From assembly GCF_005217615.1 (NCBI RefSeq), contig NZ_SZNK01000001.1, forward strand, positions 2,127,501 through 2,191,500: a DNA stretch of 64,000 bases. The letters are read 5' to 3'. Position numbers and translations under genes: made by a program. Numbering within the stretch: the stretch's first letter is position 1; every line of letters starts with the position of its first letter. Shown here piece after piece: positions 18,652-27,203 of this stretch. Below the pieces are notes generated by a model. That model had not been told where the DNA came from. It was given only the letters and a program-made list of their open reading frames with translations, and did not search any database. The stretch is from Brevibacillus antibioticus. Its GTDB lineage: Bacteria > Bacillota > Bacilli > Brevibacillales > Brevibacillaceae.

Positions 18652-19563
18652 TTACACGCGCAGATTTGGATCTAGCTCATCACGCAGCCAATCGCCCAGC
18701 AGGTTAATTCCAAACACGGTAATCATAATAGCGATGCCAGGGAAGGTAGCAACCCACCATGCCGTCTCCAGATAGTTGCGACCGTCTGCCAGCATGCCGC
18801 CCCATGTAGGAATCGAAGGGTCTACACCCAATCCAATAAACGTCAACGATGCTTCCAACAAAATGTTGGTGGCTACATTTAACGTTGCCAACACAATGAT
18901 CGAAGAAGAAACGTTTGGGAGAACATGTTTTCTGATGATCCGCATATTCGTAGCACCGATTGCTTTGGCAGCCTGGACGTATTCCATTTCTTTTACACTC
19001 ATGACCTGTCCTCGTACCAGTCGCGCAAAGCCTACCCAGTTACTAATCCCCAAAACAAGGATGAGCTTCCATAGACCTGCTCCAAAGACTGTCATGACGA
19101 TAATCGCAAACAATATGAAAGGGAATGCCAGCTGTACATCTGCCAAGCGCATTAGCAGATCATCTACCCAGCGCCCGTAAAAGCCTGCGATGAGGCCCAG
19201 TATCACCCCGATAACTAAGGAAATCAGTACGGATACGACACCAACCAATAACGATATTCGCGCTCCATAAATGATTCGGCTCAATAAGTCACGTCCTACC
19301 TGATCCGTACCTAGCAAATACTCGGATTTCCCCGTATCGTCCATCCACGAGGGAGCAACCAACCGTGCACGCAAATCAGCTTTATCAGGAGTGGATGGCG
19401 CGATTACCGGTGCAAAAAGTGCGGATACGACAGTAAGCATAAGCAAAAACATCCCCGCCATTGCCCACGGATTTCGAACGAATCTTCTGCCCATCTTGCT
19501 CCATTTTCCACGATTTTTGATTGGTGGATTCGTCTGATTGTTTGTAACTGTCGCTGTCGTCAT
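18652..19563 (-). CDS. Peptide ABC transporter permease (DppC/OppC-like)
   Basis: Second permease of a dipeptide/oligopeptide importer, 303 aa. A cytoplasmic N-terminal tail, one hydrophobic helix near residues 38-60 and a BPD_transp_1 domain with about five helices are present. The ATPase-contact loop is recognisable as YVQAAKAIGATNMRIIRKHV. It overlaps the DppB-like gene by 4 bp, so translation is coupled. It delivers peptides to the peptidases encoded downstream. Confidence 0.92.
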   Translation of the reverse strand: MTTATVTNNQTNPPIKNRGKWSKMGRRFVRNPWAMAGMFLLMLTVVSALFAPVIAPSTPDKADLRARLVAPSWMDDTGKSEYLLGTDQVGRDLLSRIIYGARISLLVGVVSVLISLVIGVILGLIAGFYGRWVDDLLMRLADVQLAFPFILFAIIVMTVFGAGLWKLILVLGISNWVGFARLVRGQVMSVKEMEYVQAAKAIGATNMRIIRKHVLPNVSSSIIVLATLNVATNILLEASLTFIGLGVDPSIPTWGGMLADGRNYLETAWWVATFPGIAIMITVFGINLLGDWLRDELDPNLRV

Positions 19564-20495
19564 TCGCTTTTTCCTCCTCCCTGTCTAATACGCGGATCAA
19601 TAAAGCCATAACTAATATCAACCAACAGGTTCACGAAGATCATCAAAAAAGACAAGATAATCACAGAGCCTTGAATCACGGGAAAGTCACGTTGCGATAT
19701 CGCATCAATCAGCATACGCCCGATACCTGGCCATGAAAAAACTTGCTCAATAATCACAGTACCGCCCAACAACGTTCCAAATTGCAATCCAATAAAGGTT
19801 ACCGTCGGGATTAATGCGTTTCGCAAGCCATGCTTGATGATGACAAGCCATTCCTTGATCCCTTTGGAACGGGCCGTATTGATATACTGTTGATTCATTA
19901 CCTCCAGCATGGAAGAGCGAACTAATCGAGCCAAAATGCCTGACAAGATGAGTCCGAGTGCAACGGAAGGCAGAACCAAATACTCCAGACCTTCATAACC
20001 AGAAGCAGGAAACCAGCCCAGCTTAACAGCAAATATGATGATTAACATAATCCCTAACCAAAAGTTGGGGAAAGAAATTCCTAGCAATGAAAAAATGCGC
20101 CCGAAAAAGTCAGCTACGCTGCCTCTGTAAACAGCGGAAATGATCCCTACTGGAATTGCAATCAACAGAGCGACAAACATTCCCCCGAAGGCAAGCAGCA
20201 AAGTTGCTCCCATCTTCTCGTTCATCATGTTGATCACGCTCTCACCCGTTCGGAAAGAGGTGCCAAAGTTACCAGTAAACATATCTTTTACATAAAGCCC
20301 GAACTGTACATAAACAGGCTCGTCCAGACCGAGATTTTTCCGAAGCTCAGTAATCGCCTCTTTGGTAGGCTCACCTGCTTGAAACATGATCGATACTGGG
20401 TCACCAGTCATTCGCACCAGGACAAAAATGACAAGAGTAATAGCAAGAACGACAAAAACACTATGTAGTAGACGTCTAATTAAAAAGGCTGCCAT
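19560..20495 (-). CDS. Peptide ABC transporter permease (DppB/OppB-like)
   Basis: First permease of the importer, 311 aa, with the typical N-terminal helix followed by MTGDPVSIMF and the ATPase-contact loop YINTARSKGIKEWLVIIKHG. About six membrane helices. AAAGGAGG precedes the ATG at 20495. A hairpin separates it from the binding-protein gene upstream and could reduce its expression relative to that gene. Confidence 0.92.
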   Translation of the reverse strand: MAAFLIRRLLHSVFVVLAITLVIFVLVRMTGDPVSIMFQAGEPTKEAITELRKNLGLDEPVYVQFGLYVKDMFTGNFGTSFRTGESVINMMNEKMGATLLLAFGGMFVALLIAIPVGIISAVYRGSVADFFGRIFSLLGISFPNFWLGIMLIIIFAVKLGWFPASGYEGLEYLVLPSVALGLILSGILARLVRSSMLEVMNQQYINTARSKGIKEWLVIIKHGLRNALIPTVTFIGLQFGTLLGGTVIIEQVFSWPGIGRMLIDAISQRDFPVIQGSVIILSFLMIFVNLLVDISYGFIDPRIRQGGGKSE

Positions 20496-20520
20496 CCCGC
20501 TCCTCCTTTATCAAAAATGA

Positions 20521-20550
20521 AGGGAATAGAAGAGACATCTTCTACTCCCC
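20521..20550 (-). terminator. Intercistronic hairpin after the peptide-binding protein gene
   Basis: A 12-bp stem with one G-U pair (20522-20533 with 20538-20549), followed on the minus strand by CTTCATTTTTG. It could act as a leaky terminator or 3'-end protector that keeps binding-protein mRNA above permease mRNA, a common arrangement in ABC importer operons. Confidence 0.55.
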
Positions 20551-20565
20551 TGCTCAAAACATTCC

Positions 20566-22146
20566 TTATTCAACCGATACTTCGCGCAAATCGATACGTT
20601 CATCTGCCGGAGGTTGGAATCCTTTTACTCGTTTGTTCGCAGCCCACAGGTTGATCGTTTGATAAAGCGGTACATCTGGGACTAGCTCATACAGACGTTG
20701 ATTCAGCTCTTTAAATGCTGCCATACGCTTTTCTTGGTCAAACGTGGAGCGTTCTGCTTTCAAGAGCTCCTCTACTTTTTCGTCATGGAAATCAGGGTTC
20801 CAGAACTCGCCTTTGTGATACATCAGATAGGCAGTATTATCAAAGTCGAGCGTCCATCCACCCCAGCCATTCCGGTACATATGTCCTGCTTTTCCCTTCG
20901 GAATGAGGTCAGAAGTAAATGTGGAAGCGTCCACCAGATTCAGCTTCACCTTGAGACCGACTTGGCCTAATTGCATTTCGATTGCTTGTGCTACCTCTTT
21001 AAACGTAGCATCTGTACCAGGGAGGAAGAGATCAAGCTCAGTTCCTTCCTTCACACCTGCTTCTGCGAGCAGTTGTTTTGCTTTTTCTGGATCATAATTA
21101 CGTAATGGCAGGTTAGCATCATAGCCGAAAGACATATCGCTTTGGAATGAATTGACGCGCTTACCATATCCGCTGAGCAGCGTTTCGATAATCAAGTCTG
21201 CATCAATCGCGTAAGCAATCGCTTCACGGACTTTTACATTGTCGACTGGCTTCATCGATGTATTGAATCGAATCGAATAAACGGTTGGCGACCCGACTTG
21301 CATTAGTTCAAGATCAGACATACCCTTGATGGATTCTGTTTGGCTAATCTCGACTTTTTTCATAATGTCGATGGCACCTGTTTGCATTTCAGCTAGACGA
21401 GTAGTCGCTTCTGGAATAAAACGGAACGTTACTTTTTCTAGCTTCGGTTGACCTTGCTTCCAATAGTTTTCATTTTTCACCAATACAACCTTGTTATCTT
21501 TTTCATAGCTATCCATTTTGAAAGGACCCGTACCTACCGGATGTGTGTTAAAGTACTCGTCCCCTTTTTCCTTGTAATACTTAGGCGGAACGATCACAGC
21601 GCCATAGCCTGCCAGCTTTGTAATGAACACAGGATCTTTTTCCTTGAGAATCATGTTGACTGTAAACTCGTCTACCACTTCTACACGGTCAATCGAAGTG
21701 TAGTTCGCTTGCTGTGGTCCTTTTTTTCCTTCTTCACCAAGCAGGCGATCAAATGTAAATTTCACTGCTTCCGCGTTGAATGGCTCGCCGTTGTGGAAGG
21801 TAACTCCTTGACGAAGTTTAAACTGAAGTGTCTTATCATCCTTGAACTCCCACGATTCAGCGAGTCCTGGCTGAATTTTCAAGTCAGTGGTACGCTCGAC
21901 TAAGCCTTCAAATACAGATGTTGCTACCGTACTCCAATCAAGCAAAAACGTATCAATCGGATCCCAAGAGTGCGGATCTCCATTCACACCAAGTGTGAGT
22001 TCATTTTTTGCCGGAGCTTGCGCTACTGTTTTCGGTTGCGGATTTGCCTGTGTGCTAGTGTCAGCCGGCTTACTGGAACATCCGCCCAAAGCAGCAGCAA
22101 GCACAAGTAATGCGGAGCAAGCGCTGATACCTACCTTCTTTTTCAA
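20566..22146 (-). CDS. Peptide-binding lipoprotein (SBP family 5, DppA/OppA-like)
   Basis: Extracytoplasmic substrate-binding protein, 526 aa. It has a basic N-terminus, a hydrophobic stretch and the lipobox LGGC (Cys23), followed by a Ser/Thr-rich linker. Family-5 blocks such as LKFKLRQGVTFHNGEPFNA and AIAYAIDADLI are present. The TTG at 22146 is chosen because AAGGGGGA lies six bases upstream; the ATG at 22182 has no such site. It is placed between the ATPase and permease genes. Peptide specificity cannot be read from the sequence; context suggests pyroglutamyl or Glu/Gln-rich peptides. Confidence 0.9.
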   Translation of the reverse strand: MKKKVGISACSALLVLAAALGGCSSKPADTSTQANPQPKTVAQAPAKNELTLGVNGDPHSWDPIDTFLLDWSTVATSVFEGLVERTTDLKIQPGLAESWEFKDDKTLQFKLRQGVTFHNGEPFNAEAVKFTFDRLLGEEGKKGPQQANYTSIDRVEVVDEFTVNMILKEKDPVFITKLAGYGAVIVPPKYYKEKGDEYFNTHPVGTGPFKMDSYEKDNKVVLVKNENYWKQGQPKLEKVTFRFIPEATTRLAEMQTGAIDIMKKVEISQTESIKGMSDLELMQVGSPTVYSIRFNTSMKPVDNVKVREAIAYAIDADLIIETLLSGYGKRVNSFQSDMSFGYDANLPLRNYDPEKAKQLLAEAGVKEGTELDLFLPGTDATFKEVAQAIEMQLGQVGLKVKLNLVDASTFTSDLIPKGKAGHMYRNGWGGWTLDFDNTAYLMYHKGEFWNPDFHDEKVEELLKAERSTFDQEKRMAAFKELNQRLYELVPDVPLYQTINLWAANKRVKGFQPPADERIDLREVSVE

Positions 22147-22213
22147 AACAAGTCCCCCTTTTCTTTTCGTTCTGGAATTCATGTTGAAAAAATATGATAG
22201 CCGTCATTTGTTC

Positions 22214-23209
22214 CTATTGGTTATACAAATGACAGGCAACATATCGACCATCGCCCATCGATTGAAATTCGGGCTTGTCCGTTTTGCAAATTTCCATACA
22301 CTCCGGACAACGCGTATGAAACGTACAGCCACTCGGAGGATTCGCAGGACTCGGTACATCACCAGTCAAGATGATGCGCTCACGCTTCATTTTTGGCTTG
22401 GCAATCGGAACTGCGGATAGTAATGAGCGCGTATAAGGATGCAGTGGCTCTTCATATAGCGCATTTTTGGGTGCCAGCTCAACCATCCGTCCCAAATACA
22501 TCACACCGATCCTGTCGCAAAAATGCTTCACGACGCTCAAGTTGTGAGAGATGAATATGTAAGTGAGTCCGTATTGCTTTTGCAAGTCTCTCATCAGGTT
22601 CAATACCTGGGATTGAATCGATACATCGAGCGCAGATACTGGCTCATCTGCCACAATCAGCTTGGGATTAAGCGCTAGCGCACGTGCAATGCCGATCCGC
22701 TGTCTCTGACCACCACTAAACTCATGCGGAAAACGTTCCGAATTTTCTGGTTTCAAACCGACGACCTGCATCAATTCCGCTACTTTTTCCTTGCGTTCTT
22801 TTGACGTTTCATACAGTTCGAATATGATCATCGGCTCTTCAATGATCTCCCCGACCGTCATGCGCGGATTGAGGGATGCGAACGGGTCTTGGAAAATGAT
22901 TTGCAAATCCTTTCGCTTCATCCTCATCTCATTTGGGGAAAGGGCCGCTAAATTCTCTCCTTGAAAAATCACTTCGCCACCCGTAGGCTCGAGCAATCGT
23001 AGAATGGCTCTACCTGTGGTTGACTTCCCGCAACCGGATTCCCCTACAATTCCGAGCGTCTCTCCCTTTGCAACGGTAAAAGAGAGATCGTCAACAGCTT
23101 TTACGTGATTCGTTACCTTCTTCAATAATCCACTGCGAATTGGAAAGTATTTTTTTAACCCTCTCACCTCGAGCAAGGGAGTAGATTCTGATTTTTCCAA
23201 AAGGTCCAC
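22214..23209 (-). CDS. Peptide ABC transporter ATPase (DppF/OppF-like)
   Basis: A 331-aa ATP-binding subunit with Walker [10 protein letters not shown] at residues 56-64, signature [15 protein letters not shown] and Walker B LIVADEP. The C-terminal oligopeptide-transporter extension carries cysteines in [15 protein letters not shown]. It lies 11 bp after the DppD-like gene; the two ATPases form the motor pair of the importer. Confidence 0.93.
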   Translation of the reverse strand: MDLLEKSESTPLLEVRGLKKYFPIRSGLLKKVTNHVKAVDDLSFTVAKGETLGIVGESGCGKSTTGRAILRLLEPTGGEVIFQGENLAALSPNEMRMKRKDLQIIFQDPFASLNPRMTVGEIIEEPMIIFELYETSKERKEKVAELMQVVGLKPENSERFPHEFSGGQRQRIGIARALALNPKLIVADEPVSALDVSIQSQVLNLMRDLQKQYGLTYIFISHNLSVVKHFCDRIGVMYLGRMVELAPKNALYEEPLHPYTRSLLSAVPIAKPKMKRERIILTGDVPSPANPPSGCTFHTRCPECMEICKTDKPEFQSMGDGRYVACHLYNQ

Positions 23210-23220
23210 ATCCTTTCCGC

Positions 23221-24177
23221 TTACTCATACAGCCAGCATCTGCTTTTGGTACCATCATTCAGATCGAATAACGGTGGAGCTTGCTCGTAGCATTTGTCAA
23301 AAGCCTTCTGGCAGCGTTCAGCAAAACGACATCCTGCGGGCATCTGACCTGGACTCGGAACGGTCCCGCCAATCGTAAACAAGTACTCCTGCTCTGTGTC
23401 GATATCCGGGATCGAGCCCAACAAACCAACCGTGTAGGGATGCTTTGGCGTATCAAATAACTTTTCTACCTCGGCTTCCTCGACGACTTGCCCTGCATAC
23501 ATGACGACCACCCGATCACACATCTCTGCTACCACACCAAGATCGTGCGTGATTAGCATGATGGTCATCTCGCTCTTCTGCTGTAGCTCTCTCATCAGGT
23601 CAAGAATCTGCGCCTGAATAGTCACGTCTAGTGCGGTCGTAGGCTCATCTGCAACCAATAGAGATGGACTACAGGACATCGCCATCGCGATCATCACACG
23701 CTGCCTCATCCCGCCAGATAGCTGATGCGGATACTCATCAACGATTTCTTCCGCTCTCGGAATCCCGACCAGCTTTAGCATTTGGATCGCATGCTCTTTG
23801 GCTTGTTTTTTGTTCATACTTGTATGATTCAAGACGAGCTCCATGATCTGCGCCCCGATTGTATAAACCGGATTGAGTGAGGTCATCGGTTCTTGAAAAA
23901 TCATCGCGATCTCTTTTCCCCGTACCTTCCTCATCTGATCCTTGGAGTAGGCAATCAGATTTTCACCGTTGTACAGGATCTCTCCTCCAGTGATTCGCGC
24001 GGTTCTCGGCAGAAGCCCCATGATGGATAGTGAGGTGACACTTTTCCCACAACCCGACTCCCCTACTACTCCAATCGTCTCACCTTTGTTGATTTGAAAA
24101 CTAACGCCATCCAAAACGGTAATTTCCCCATTATCGGTTCGGAATCTCGTCTGAAGATTTTTGATTTCCAGCATCAA
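23221..24177 (-). CDS. Peptide ABC transporter ATPase (DppD/OppD-like)
   Basis: A 318-aa ATP-binding subunit with Walker A GESGCGKS at residues 39-46, signature [15 protein letters not shown] and Walker B LLVADEP. The C-terminal peptide-transporter domain includes the cysteine pair region [15 protein letters not shown]. The start overlaps the IclR regulator's stop by 4 bp, so the regulator and transporter are one transcription unit. Confidence 0.93.
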   Translation of the reverse strand: MMLEIKNLQTRFRTDNGEITVLDGVSFQINKGETIGVVGESGCGKSVTSLSIMGLLPRTARITGGEILYNGENLIAYSKDQMRKVRGKEIAMIFQEPMTSLNPVYTIGAQIMELVLNHTSMNKKQAKEHAIQMLKLVGIPRAEEIVDEYPHQLSGGMRQRVMIAMAMSCSPSLLVADEPTTALDVTIQAQILDLMRELQQKSEMTIMLITHDLGVVAEMCDRVVVMYAGQVVEEAEVEKLFDTPKHPYTVGLLGSIPDIDTEQEYLFTIGGTVPSPGQMPAGCRFAERCQKAFDKCYEQAPPLFDLNDGTKSRCWLYE

Positions 24178-24977
24178 AGTCCCGCCTTTGCATCTGAATA
24201 GCCCAGCTTGCTCATGATTTGATTCGCTACCGCTTTTGTCTCCTGTACCAAATATTCCAATCGATCTGGCTGAAAGCGTGATGTAGCTCCAGCCAAGCTC
24301 AAGCCAGCTATGACTTGTCCCGTAAAATCTCGAATAGGTACAGCAATGGCTGCGGAATCCGGCTCCAATTCACCGTAGCTTACTGTATAGCCGTTTTCAC
24401 GTGCATCGTGAATCCATTGCCATAGTAGATCTTTGTCTATATTTGTGTCTGGTGAGATTTTCTTCATGTCTACCCGGTTCAACAATTCTTCGATTTCATG
24501 ATCCGGCAGAAATGAGAGTAAAATGCGCGGGCATGCCCCTGCGTACAACGGTGATTTTCTGCCTACCTGCGTATATACACGAACGTACTGGCGGGTATCG
24601 ACTTTTTCGATGTAAACCCCTTCGTCTTGATCACGAATAATCAGGTTGACTGCCTCATCCACCGTATCTCGTAGCTGCAGCATATACGGGAGCGCGATTT
24701 TCCTGATCTCCAGCCGTTGGGCAACAATGTTCCCAAACTCCAGCAGCTTCAATCCCAATTGGTATTTAGGCGGATTATGAGCGGTCGTTTTGGAGACAAA
24801 GCCGCGCATTTCGAGCGTCTGAAGAATTCGAAACACCGTACTCTTCGGCATATCTGACAACTCGACAAGCTCAGCCAGGCTTAACTCACTGTTTTGGATA
24901 AAATATTCGAGAAACTCTAGCGTTTTTAACACACTTCGGTTTGCCGTTTTTTCTGTTTTTTCCATTTTCATCACCAT
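24174..24977 (-). CDS. IclR-family transcriptional regulator
   Basis: A 267-aa regulator. A winged helix-turn-helix spans about residues 10-75, with recognition region LSDMPKSTVFRILQTLE. The IclR effector-binding domain follows, with the conserved blocks SPLYAGACPRILLSFLP and IAVPIRDFTGQVIAGLSLAG. It is the first gene of the peptide/5-oxoproline operon and is translationally coupled to the next. An inverted repeat 10 bases upstream of its start suggests autoregulation. The likely effector is a pathway intermediate such as 5-oxoproline or glutamate (inference). Confidence 0.92.
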   Translation of the reverse strand: MVMKMEKTEKTANRSVLKTLEFLEYFIQNSELSLAELVELSDMPKSTVFRILQTLEMRGFVSKTTAHNPPKYQLGLKLLEFGNIVAQRLEIRKIALPYMLQLRDTVDEAVNLIIRDQDEGVYIEKVDTRQYVRVYTQVGRKSPLYAGACPRILLSFLPDHEIEELLNRVDMKKISPDTNIDKDLLWQWIHDARENGYTVSYGELEPDSAAIAVPIRDFTGQVIAGLSLAGATSRFQPDRLEYLVQETKAVANQIMSKLGYSDAKAGL

Positions 24978-24986
24978 TCGACTGTC

Positions 24987-25017
24987 CCAAAATACGGAAC
25001 GTTATTTTGTATTTTGG
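24987..25017 (-). promoter_or_regulatory. Candidate IclR operator (inverted repeat)
   Basis: CCAAAATAC (24987-24995) and GTATTTTGG (25009-25017) form a perfect 9-bp inverted repeat with a 13-base spacer just upstream of the IclR start. AT-rich core and position fit a repressor or activator site controlling the whole operon. No clear -35/-10 pair was recognised around it. Confidence 0.55.
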
Positions 25018-25124
25018 CATGACACAATATTAAATGAATTCTGTTATTTTCGTCAATACATTTTTACCCCTTCGCAATCAGGTCGTTTTACCTACTGGCT
25101 CAGGGGTAGTTTGTACGTAAGGTT

Positions 25125-26009
25125 TTAGTGAATATTCTTTTTCTTAAACCGTCCACCCGAAACATCGTGAATATGACCGATTGCCAAAAATGCAGAGGAA
25201 TCGATTTCCTCCACGATGGATTTCAGCTTTGCTTCTTCCAATCGGGTGATGACACAGAAGATGACTTTTTTGACGTCTCCGGAGTAGCCACCTTCCCCAT
25301 TCAAATAGGTAATTCCTCGCCCCAGTCTCGCCGTTAACGCATCGCCAATTTCGGCTGGATAATCACTGATGATCCACACTGATCTGGATTGTTCGAGTCC
25401 GACCATCGTAATGTCGATCATTTTATAAGCGATGTAGTAAGCAATTAACGAGTACATGGCTCGGTCCCACCCAAAAATGAAGCCGGCACTGCCTAGAATA
25501 AAAATGTTAAAAAACATGACCATTTCGCCGACCGAAAACGGACTTTTCCTCGTCATCAGGATCGCAACAATTTCCGTTCCATCCAAGGAACCGCCCGCGC
25601 GAATGACAAGTCCCACACCGATTCCGATGATGATCCCACCAAAAACAGCAGAGAGAAGCAAATCGTCCGTCAAGCTAGGAACATGATGGAGGTAGCTCGT
25701 CCCCACCGACATTACAACGACACCGAAGAGTGTAGAGATGGCAAAGGTCTTGCCAATTTGCTTGTAGCCAATAAGTAAAAAGGGCAGGTTCAGCAGGAAT
25801 AAAAATAAGCCGAGTGGGCCTCCCGTCAGCTTTGAGACCATAATGGAAACGCCAGTAACACCACCATCAATGATGTTGTTTGGAACCAGAAAGATTTCCA
25901 GACCGACTGCCACCAACAAGGCTCCAATGATGATTCCGAGAGTTCTTACTGCGATCCTTCTTTTTTTCTTCCGCTTATGAGTGATCGGAGCAATTGCTTT
26001 TGCATCCAT
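25125..26009 (-). CDS. YitT-family membrane protein
   Basis: A 294-aa protein with about five to six N-terminal membrane helices (family block LVPNNIIDGGVTGVSIM) and a C-terminal cytoplasmic DUF2179 domain (TYLNGEGGYSGDVKKVIFCVI). The ATG at 26009 is preferred over the one at 26018, since AAGGA lies eight bases before it. YitT-family function is not established. It is monocistronic and upstream of the peptide operon in the same orientation. Confidence 0.88.
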   Translation of the reverse strand: MDAKAIAPITHKRKKKRRIAVRTLGIIIGALLVAVGLEIFLVPNNIIDGGVTGVSIMVSKLTGGPLGLFLFLLNLPFLLIGYKQIGKTFAISTLFGVVVMSVGTSYLHHVPSLTDDLLLSAVFGGIIIGIGVGLVIRAGGSLDGTEIVAILMTRKSPFSVGEMVMFFNIFILGSAGFIFGWDRAMYSLIAYYIAYKMIDITMVGLEQSRSVWIISDYPAEIGDALTARLGRGITYLNGEGGYSGDVKKVIFCVITRLEEAKLKSIVEEIDSSAFLAIGHIHDVSGGRFKKKNIH

Positions 26010-26061
26010 TTTGATCATCCTTAGCCGTTATTTTCTTACCCCTTCATCTTTCCCAGGTAGT

Positions 26062-26098
26062 AAAAAAAATAGTCAGCCAGGATTCCTCCCAGCCGACT
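26062..26098 (-). terminator. Terminator downstream of the DMT transporter gene
   Basis: A 10-bp stem with three G-U pairs (26071-26080 with 26089-26098) followed on the minus strand by A and eight T. Confidence 0.75.
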
Positions 26099-26111
26099 CT
26101 TCATCTAGCCT

Positions 26112-26966
26112 TTAGCCCCAGACAGCAATGGTAATAATGCCAATCGTGATCATCAAAGACATGGATAAACGCCATAAGCGTTGTCGCTCCTTTAACAAGA
26201 AGACCCCGAGCAGCGTACCAAAAACCGTACTTACCTCACGAATGGGCGCAATAGCTGCCAGCGGTGCCAATGTCATGGCAAATAAAAACAATAAATACGA
26301 ACCTGGTGACAGGATGGCACCGAGTACAATCGTTTGCCAATTTTTTTGCCACTCACGGCGGATAAGTCCCTTCTTCCAAACGAAGCCCCCAGCGACAATC
26401 AGACAGGCAAAGTTCGTTATTTCCAATAAAGCGAATGGAGATAATTGCTGGACGATTTGCTTGTCGGTTAACGTGTATCCAGTAATGCATAGTCCAACAG
26501 CAACAGCGTATCGCAGGGCGAGCGGATTCACTGGTTGTGCCTGACGATTTGGCCCTATCATCCCGCTAATGGCGAAGACTCCGATGACGATGCAAATGAC
26601 CCCCAGCCATCCTGGTACCGATAAATACTCTTGAAAGAAAATCGCGCTAAAAAACGGAATGAGAAGCGTCCCCGTTCCCCTCATGATGGGGTAAACCTGT
26701 GAGATATCCCCGTATGTATACGCCTTTGAAATCAATAAGGTATAGCATCCTTGAAAGAAAAAGGACATAGACAGAAAAAGAACCAAAGACCATGTCAGTT
26801 GTACGTGCATCAATTCCCAAAGGAGAACAGGCAGGAGGATCACGGTTGTTGGCAATGTGATTAACCAAAGAAACGCCATTTTGTTCTCACTTTTTTTCGT
26901 GAACAGGTTCCAGACTGCGTGTGCAAGACCTGACGATAATACGAGCAGAATCGAAATCGATAGCAT
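26112..26966 (-). CDS. DMT-superfamily (EamA) transporter
   Basis: A 284-aa membrane protein with ten predicted helices in two EamA repeats. The N-terminal block SGLAHAVWNLFTKKS and the repeat around GTGTLLIPFFSAIFFQE are typical of metabolite exporters. The ATG at 26966 follows GAAGGGG; the frame extends upstream to 27014 without a ribosome site. Substrate unknown. A GTGTA/TACAC inverted repeat lies about 80 bases upstream. Confidence 0.85.
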   Translation of the reverse strand: MLSISILLVLSSGLAHAVWNLFTKKSENKMAFLWLITLPTTVILLPVLLWELMHVQLTWSLVLFLSMSFFFQGCYTLLISKAYTYGDISQVYPIMRGTGTLLIPFFSAIFFQEYLSVPGWLGVICIVIGVFAISGMIGPNRQAQPVNPLALRYAVAVGLCITGYTLTDKQIVQQLSPFALLEITNFACLIVAGGFVWKKGLIRREWQKNWQTIVLGAILSPGSYLLFLFAMTLAPLAAIAPIREVSTVFGTLLGVFLLKERQRLWRLSMSLMITIGIITIAVWG

Positions 26967-27046
26967 GTGTGCCCCTTCTCTCTCTTGTTGTACAAACAAA
27001 ACCAAAAACAACAAAACACATTGTATTTAGTTGCTTTTCATTCGAC

Positions 27047-27061
27047 GTGTACAGTATACAC
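27047..27061. promoter_or_regulatory. Short inverted repeat, possible operator
   Basis: GTGTA-CAGTA-TACAC in the intergenic region between the divergent DMT transporter and SWIM-protein genes. The position suits a regulator site, but no neighbouring regulator gene points to an owner. Confidence 0.3.
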
Positions 27062-27139
27062 CCAGTCCCCTCAAAAATTAAGTATTGTTTCTGCTGATAG
27101 CCCAAACCATTTTATTGACCCTGCGAACACACGCATCTT

Positions 27140-27168
27140 TTTCCATTCTCCGCGTTTTGGGTTATAAT
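27140..27168 (+). promoter_or_regulatory. Sigma-A-type promoter for the SWIM/SNF2 operon
   Basis: TTTCCA (27140-27145) and a consensus TATAAT (27163-27168) with 17-bp spacing. The transcript would start about 30 bases before the ATG at 27204, leaving room for the GGAGG site. Confidence 0.6.
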
Positions 27169-27203
27169 GGAGGGATGACACTTCGTTCGGAGGATCTGAC
27201 TAC

